Below are positions 22,945-26,354 of a stretch of 26,354 nucleotides of DNA, in pieces. Origin of the DNA: Gammaproteobacteria bacterium UBA2168 (GTDB lineage Bacteria; Pseudomonadota; Gammaproteobacteria; Pseudomonadales; Azotimanducaceae); contig DCWG01000058.1 in the NCBI GenBank assembly GCA_002327525.1, positions 1,311 through 27,664 of the forward strand, read 5' to 3'. The notes under the pieces were generated by a model. The model ran no database searches and was not told the DNA's origin. It was given only the letters and a program-made list of their open reading frames with translations. Every line of letters begins with the position of its first letter. Position 1 is the stretch's first letter. The translations under genes were made by a program, and so were the position numbers.

Positions 22945-23625
22945 ATGATCGACCCTGAACGCATGTTGTCCGCCCTCCCGGCCGGAGGGCTCGGAATTAG
23001 GCCGCTGGACGATCAGCACGTGCGCTCCTGGCGCGAACAAGGTTTCGCCTTCGTTAGCGGGATCTTTCCGAGCTCCCTGATCCGTGAACTCTCGGAACGT
23101 GCCACCACCCAGTGCCCCGATCCCGAAAGCACAGAAGCTGCCGCCATCGCCGATTTCGGTAGCGATCTGAATTTTCCGAGTCAGATCACGCCGCTCAATC
23201 AGCTGACACTGCACCCCGAGCTGCTCGCCAGCGTCACGCAGCTACTCACTACGCCCGTAACGGAACTGCGACTGACTCAATCCGACCTCTGGCCGAAGTA
23301 CAGCCGGGCCGAGAGGACGGCCGGCGTTCTCGACAATGCAGACCAGCGCATCCACGTCGACTATCCCAACCATACCCTCGCTCATCCCGCCGAGTGCATC
23401 AGCGTGCTGCACGAGGGCTGGGCCTGGTCGGCCTACCGCCGCGACAAGTTTTTGGAGAAACTCATCGCCCGCACCAGCGGCGATCAGCACGCCGTACTGG
23501 GCTTTCCTCAACCAGGATCGCCCTACTGGAGCGAGGCAACCATCGCAGCCGTGCAAGCAAGGCACGGCTGCGTATTCGGCATGGACATGACCCCCTACAC
23601 AGAAGCATTGGAGAGCAGCGAATGA
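22945..23625 (+). CDS. Phytanoyl-CoA dioxygenase-like protein with internal deletion of the catalytic core
   Basis: 226-residue open frame of the PhyH (Fe(II)/2-oxoglutarate dioxygenase) superfamily. Seen: N-terminal helix LDDQHVRSWREQGFAFVSGIFPSSLIREL, LTQSDLWPKYS, QRIHVDYPNHTL carrying the first His and Asp of the HxD...H iron triad, and a typical C terminus HEGWAWSAYRRDKFLEKLI... GFPQPGSPYWSEATIAAVQARHG. Between HTLAHPAE and VLHEGWAW relatives carry roughly 80-100 residues, including the distal iron His and the 2-oxoglutarate Arg. Here that part is absent, joined in frame near 23385-23400. Relatives are about 290-310 residues. I chose ATG 22945 (AAGAGGCA ahead) over the GTG at 22912. It overlaps the methyltransferase gene by four bases. 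Probably inactive as a dioxygenase. Confidence 0.8.
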   Translation: MIDPERMLSALPAGGLGIRPLDDQHVRSWREQGFAFVSGIFPSSLIRELSERATTQCPDPESTEAAAIADFGSDLNFPSQITPLNQLTLHPELLASVTQLLTTPVTELRLTQSDLWPKYSRAERTAGVLDNADQRIHVDYPNHTLAHPAECISVLHEGWAWSAYRRDKFLEKLIARTSGDQHAVLGFPQPGSPYWSEATIAAVQARHGCVFGMDMTPYTEALESSE

Positions 23626-24368
23626 ACATCGAGGGCCCGGCCGAGCAACGGTGCGCCGAGGAGATCGACATTCTGCGCGAACTGCTGCCGCTGGCTGATG
23701 CCGAGGTGCTCGAACTCGGCTGCGGCGCCGCTGAGAAAACCCGCAAGATCGCCGAACAAACCGGTACACGCGCTATAGTGGCCGCGGAGGTCGATCGCAT
23801 TCAGCACGCCCGAAACCTGGCGATCGGCGACCTGCCAGAAGTCACGTTTCGAAGCTACGGAGCCGAGGCGATCGACGAACCGAAGGAGTGCTTCGACATC
23901 GTGATACTGTTCAAGTCTCTGCATCACGTACCGCTGCATGCTCTGGATCGCGCGCTCGGCGAGATACACCGCGTGTTGAAACCCGGCGGGCTGGTCTATA
24001 TTTGCGAACCGGTGTACGCCGGTGCCTACAACGAGATCATCCGGCTCTTTCACGATGAAGCAGATGTACGGCGCGCTGCATTTGATGCGGTGTGCAGGGC
24101 GGTGGATGGTGGTGTGCTTCAGTTGGAGAGCCAGACCTTCTTCAAAAACCGCGTCCGAATGAAACACTTCGGTCAGTTCGAGCGCGGCGTCCTCGGTGTG
24201 ACGCACACCAATTTCTCGCTGACACCTGAAATTCTCGCAGAAGTGCGCACCCGGTTCGAACGCCATCGATCCGACGAGGGGTACGTCTTCGAGATACCCA
24301 ACCGCGTTGATCTGCTGCGTAAACCGATTCAGTCGAATTCGACGACGTCGACTACAGTGAAAGCATGA
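23622..24368 (+). CDS. SAM-dependent methyltransferase (class I)
   Basis: 248 residues. Seen: EVLELGCGAAEKTRKIAEQTG (motif I, residues 28-48), IVAAEVD (acidic end of strand 2), FDIVILFKSLHHVP (motif post I/II, with the conserved HH pair), and LGEIHRVLKPGGLVYICEPVYAG (motif III). The C-terminal half (QTFFKNRVRMKHFGQFERGVL ... THTNFSLTPEILAEVRTRFERH) is an add-on that may shape the substrate pocket. The substrate is unknown. Start: ATG at 23622 overlapping the preceding stop (ATGA), so it is translated together with the PhyH-like gene. Its last 40 bases overlap the end of the copper chaperone gene on the other strand. Confidence 0.85.
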   Translation: MNIEGPAEQRCAEEIDILRELLPLADAEVLELGCGAAEKTRKIAEQTGTRAIVAAEVDRIQHARNLAIGDLPEVTFRSYGAEAIDEPKECFDIVILFKSLHHVPLHALDRALGEIHRVLKPGGLVYICEPVYAGAYNEIIRLFHDEADVRRAAFDAVCRAVDGGVLQLESQTFFKNRVRMKHFGQFERGVLGVTHTNFSLTPEILAEVRTRFERHRSDEGYVFEIPNRVDLLRKPIQSNSTTSTTVKA

Positions 24369-24769
24369 CCATACCCGCGCCCGTCCGCGGTAGTGAACGT
24401 AACGCGCAGATCCCGTTTCTCGCTGAAATCGGCATGCATGCCGAATAACATCAGGTGCGCGCCTCCGGGTTCGAAGACCGCCTCGCCACCAGCGGGAATT
24501 GATATGTCCTTCAACCTCTGCATCCGTACCACGTCGCCGTCGTAAATGGTGGTGTGAAACTCGATGGCCCGTACGCCTTCACTGTGTGCGGCAACCAGCG
24601 TCACTGCCTCCGAGGTGTGGTTGTGTAAGCGGGCATAGCCCACTGACTTGTCCTGACCGGGCAGCGGAGTTCGCACGCGCGCATTGACGAATTCGATGGA
24701 CACTGCTTCTCGGGAACAACCGCTTAGCATCACCAGCGTAAAGACGAACAACGACACGACGTTTCGCAT
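24329..24769 (-). CDS. PCu(A)C periplasmic copper chaperone lipoprotein
   Basis: 146 residues. Lipoprotein signal peptide with lipobox LSGC (Cys18). Copper-binding PCu(A)C signature H-X10-M-X21-H-X-M is met exactly: His72, Met83, His105, Met107. These proteins deliver Cu(I) in the periplasm, chiefly to the CuA site of cytochrome oxidase. The start is the ATG at 24767-24769 with ATGAGGCT ahead. Upstream the frame stays open through a broken SDR remnant, so an extended fusion starting at 24823 is theoretically possible, but the signal peptide would then be internal. No SCO, cytochrome oxidase or CopC-type genes are adjacent. Its 3' end overlaps the methyltransferase gene by 40 bases (tail to tail). 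Confidence 0.92.
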   Translation of the reverse strand: MRNVVSLFVFTLVMLSGCSREAVSIEFVNARVRTPLPGQDKSVGYARLHNHTSEAVTLVAAHSEGVRAIEFHTTIYDGDVVRMQRLKDISIPAGGEAVFEPGGAHLMLFGMHADFSEKRDLRVTFTTADGRGYGHAFTVVDVVEFD

Positions 24770-24770
24770 A

Positions 24771-24924
24771 GCCTCATGAGCTGCAATGTCGGCAGCGGCC
24801 TGTTCCTGGATGTCTCCGAGCACTACGCTGGCACCCTCGGCAACGAAGCGCCGGGAGCACCGGCCCCGAAACCACTCGCAGCACCCGTGATGGCGACCAC
24901 CTTACCCCCGAGTCTTCGGGTCAT
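24771..24924 (-). pseudogene. Short-chain dehydrogenase, N-terminal remnant with frameshift
   Basis: The first ~50 residues of an SDR. Starting at ATG 24922-24924 (AGGGAGAGTTT ahead, a good ribosome-binding site) the frame reads MTRRLGGKVVAITGAASGFG, including the GxxxGxG cofactor motif. It then shifts by one base near 24854 into RRFVAEGASVVLGDIQEQAA followed by ADIAAHEA. The rest of the ~250-residue enzyme is missing; the remnant continues in frame into the copper chaperone. Loss of the catalytic YxxxK region means no activity is possible. Confidence 0.75.
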
Positions 24925-24970
24925 AAACTCTCCCTCTGTTGTTTTGATTACCCCGGGGCACTGTCGCGCA

Positions 24971-25000
24971 GAGGTTCCCGCAGAAACCTCCAACATGTTG
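24971..25000. repeat. Adjacent inverted repeats upstream of the SDR remnant
   Basis: GAGGTT (24971-24976), eight bases, AACCTC (24985-24990), followed at once by the perfect palindrome CAACATGTTG (24991-25000). This paired symmetric arrangement looks like an operator for a dimeric regulator (TetR type for example), in the promoter area of the decayed SDR. No regulator gene is adjacent. Confidence 0.35.
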
Positions 25001-25031
25001 ATTTGGTTGTGTTTTCAAGACTCCTGACGGA

Positions 25032-25050
25032 GAGGCTTCGGCCGCGCCTC
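25032..25050 (-). terminator. GC-rich hairpin after the beta-propeller gene
   Basis: GAGGC, nine bases, GCCTC: a five-base stem at 25032-25050, 31 bases past the stop of the minus-strand gene. No T-run follows, so if it terminates at all it is likely Rho-assisted. Confidence 0.2.
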
Positions 25051-25080
25051 CCTGATTTATGAGAATTCCGGACCAGCATC

Positions 25081-26349
25081 TCACACGCTGTCCAACAACC
25101 TCCCGCCGACCATCTTCCAGCCATCGACACAGGCAAGCCAGCGTCCGTCGCCAAGCAGGTGCGCATCCAGATGATGCATGCCCCCACTGTGCCACGCTTC
25201 GCGTCCCGCATGCAGCACCGCACCGCCTTCCACCTCCCGCTCCGAATAACGCGTATCGTCCAGTTCGAGAATCTCGAAGGCGCGCACGCAGCTACCATAA
25301 TAAGGTAGCCCATCCTGAGCGAAACGAAACAGCCGCCCATCGATGCCGACCACACGTCCTCCCGCTCGGGAGGTGGAGTGATCGTGTACCAGCGGACTTG
25401 CAGGATGTTCGTACCAATCGCCGTCGATATGCGGTGCTGAAAACAGCCGCAGGGTAACGGGATCACCGAAAGTGCGAGTCCACGCATTCATCATCCACCA
25501 CCGCCCGTTGTGTTCGAACACCACACTGTCACTGACCCGGGTACCGGTCACCAGAGCTTTCTCGAACTCCCACTCGAGCGGAAACTGCACGGCACGGTAC
25601 AACCTCACCCCCTCGGTTGGACTGTCCGGAACCATGTACACCTCGCCATCCACTTCCACCATGTGCGGAAAGGCCAGATGAAAAGGTTCTGCCAGTACCG
25701 TGCGCTGATACCGCCAATCCACTCCATCATCGCTGGTGGCGAGACCAATCACACCCTTATACTCGATCCGGTCGAACGTCTCGAGGAACATGAACCAGCG
25801 TCCTTCACGCCGCAGCATGAACGGGTCAGCAACGAATCCAGCCGGTACGTCGTCCACATCTGTGCGCGAAACCACAGGATTGCGCACTCCGTCAACAACC
25901 TCCAGGGCGAGAGGCGATTCGCCACCGAGCATACCGATCGAGAACTCCTGTCCTCGATAGGGCGAGATTCGATCCAGCAGACCGGGATGTGCGCGCCAGA
26001 CCAGTTTTTTCACCGGCCTTTTCAGGTACTGCACAAGGAATCCCTTGGGGGACAATGCGCCTGCGTCGGCCTGCATGTTCCTATAGGGATGGCCTAAGGT
26101 CGCGAACGGTACCGCGTCGCCGAATTGCGCTCGATTCGTCCACACCGCCTTCGGGTGCATGAAGCCGAGCGCACGCGTGATGCGATTACGCATTCGTCTT
26201 AGCGCGCGGCGCAAGCGTCTAGCACGCCATTGCGTTATGGGAACCGGGATGTTCGCTTTGCGCCGGGTGATGGCCATGTCGAGCGACCGGGCATCCGTCT
26301 CGCGCTTACGGGCATCGTTGTAGTAAGTCGATATCTTTTCGCTGCCCAT
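25081..26349 (-). CDS. GINT1-like five-bladed beta-propeller protein, putative glycoside/glycosyl enzyme; 5' end may lie beyond the window
   Basis: 422 residues as visible. Residues about 136-422 match the bacterial proteins related to the N-terminal domain of plant glucosamine inositolphosphorylceramide transferase 1 (GH43-like propeller): FSIGMLGGESPLALE, GVRNPVVSRTDVDDVPAGFVADPFMLRREGRWFMFLETFD, IGLATSDDGVDW, VLAEPFHLAFPHMVEVDGEVYMVPDSP, EWEFEKALVTG, DSVVFEHNGRWWMMNAW and the terminal HHLDAHLLGDGRWLACVDGW. The first ~130 residues are basic (WRARRLRRALRRMRNRITRAL) and contain a MHPKAVW...GHPYRNM stretch that I do not recognise. The ATG at 26347-26349 is the last in the window; the true start could be further right. 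Function in surface-polysaccharide modification is inferred. Confidence 0.75.
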   Translation of the reverse strand: MGSEKISTYYNDARKRETDARSLDMAITRRKANIPVPITQWRARRLRRALRRMRNRITRALGFMHPKAVWTNRAQFGDAVPFATLGHPYRNMQADAGALSPKGFLVQYLKRPVKKLVWRAHPGLLDRISPYRGQEFSIGMLGGESPLALEVVDGVRNPVVSRTDVDDVPAGFVADPFMLRREGRWFMFLETFDRIEYKGVIGLATSDDGVDWRYQRTVLAEPFHLAFPHMVEVDGEVYMVPDSPTEGVRLYRAVQFPLEWEFEKALVTGTRVSDSVVFEHNGRWWMMNAWTRTFGDPVTLRLFSAPHIDGDWYEHPASPLVHDHSTSRAGGRVVGIDGRLFRFAQDGLPYYGSCVRAFEILELDDTRYSEREVEGGAVLHAGREAWHSGGMHHLDAHLLGDGRWLACVDGWKMVGGRLLDSV

Positions 26350-26354
26350 GCCGG

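Noticed and set aside
1..26354. CRISPR arrays, tRNA genes, insertion sequences or integrase genes
   Set aside because: No direct-repeat arrays, no cloverleaf-type sequence and no transposase-like frame noticed on reading.

Overview
The window is a stretch of roughly 60% GC bacterial DNA whose proteins read as proteobacterial, most likely from a gammaproteobacterium. The pointers are HemN, a CsgG-like secretin-type protein, a TonB-dependent receptor remnant, a PCu(A)C lipoprotein, NnrS, DUF4389, and CYP153 and acyl-CoA genes. The taxon is inferred from gene families only. I saw no tRNA, rRNA, CRISPR array, insertion sequence or integrase.

Layout, left to right. The left edge cuts the 5' end of hemN (minus strand). 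Next is a decayed CYP153-like cytochrome P450 (471-1042), then a minus-strand two-gene unit of exported amidohydrolases (1112-4251) with a divergent SDR (4374-5174). A CsgG-like outer-membrane protein (5237-6358) is followed by the remnant of a TonB-dependent receptor (6575-6975).

The centre, 7067-14820, is the most coherent block. It holds a two-gene sodium:solute symporter unit, a minus-strand MarR regulator, and a plus-strand operon: UbiX-type flavin prenyltransferase, UbiD-type decarboxylase, two class III (CaiB/BaiF) CoA-transferase subunits and a small FMN-binding split-barrel protein. UbiX + UbiD + paired class III CoA-transferases is the gene set used for CoA activation and prenylated-flavin-dependent decarboxylation of phthalate-type aromatic acids. 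I propose a related pathway here: uptake, CoA activation, decarboxylation, and control by an acyl-CoA-sensing MarR protein. A palindrome overlapping the predicted -10 of the operon is the candidate operator.

To the right lies a graveyard of two broken genes (14886-15745), an acyl-CoA dehydrogenase, a DUF4389 membrane protein, and a divergent GMC oxidoreductase / BCCT transporter pair suggestive of choline or carnitine-type substrates. After these come NnrS with a MFE-2-type SDR, an internally deleted phytanoyl-CoA dioxygenase-like gene overlapping a methyltransferase gene, a PCu(A)C copper chaperone fused in frame to an SDR remnant, and a GINT1-like beta-propeller protein at the right edge.

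A striking general property is gene decay. Five loci (P450, TonB receptor, a stop-riddled hypothetical gene, MATE exporter, SDR) are clear remnants, and a sixth (PhyH) has apparently lost its catalytic core. They sit between intact genes with normal ribosome-binding sites. This suggests a genome undergoing active gene loss, although sequencing or assembly error would have to be excluded for the simple frameshifts.
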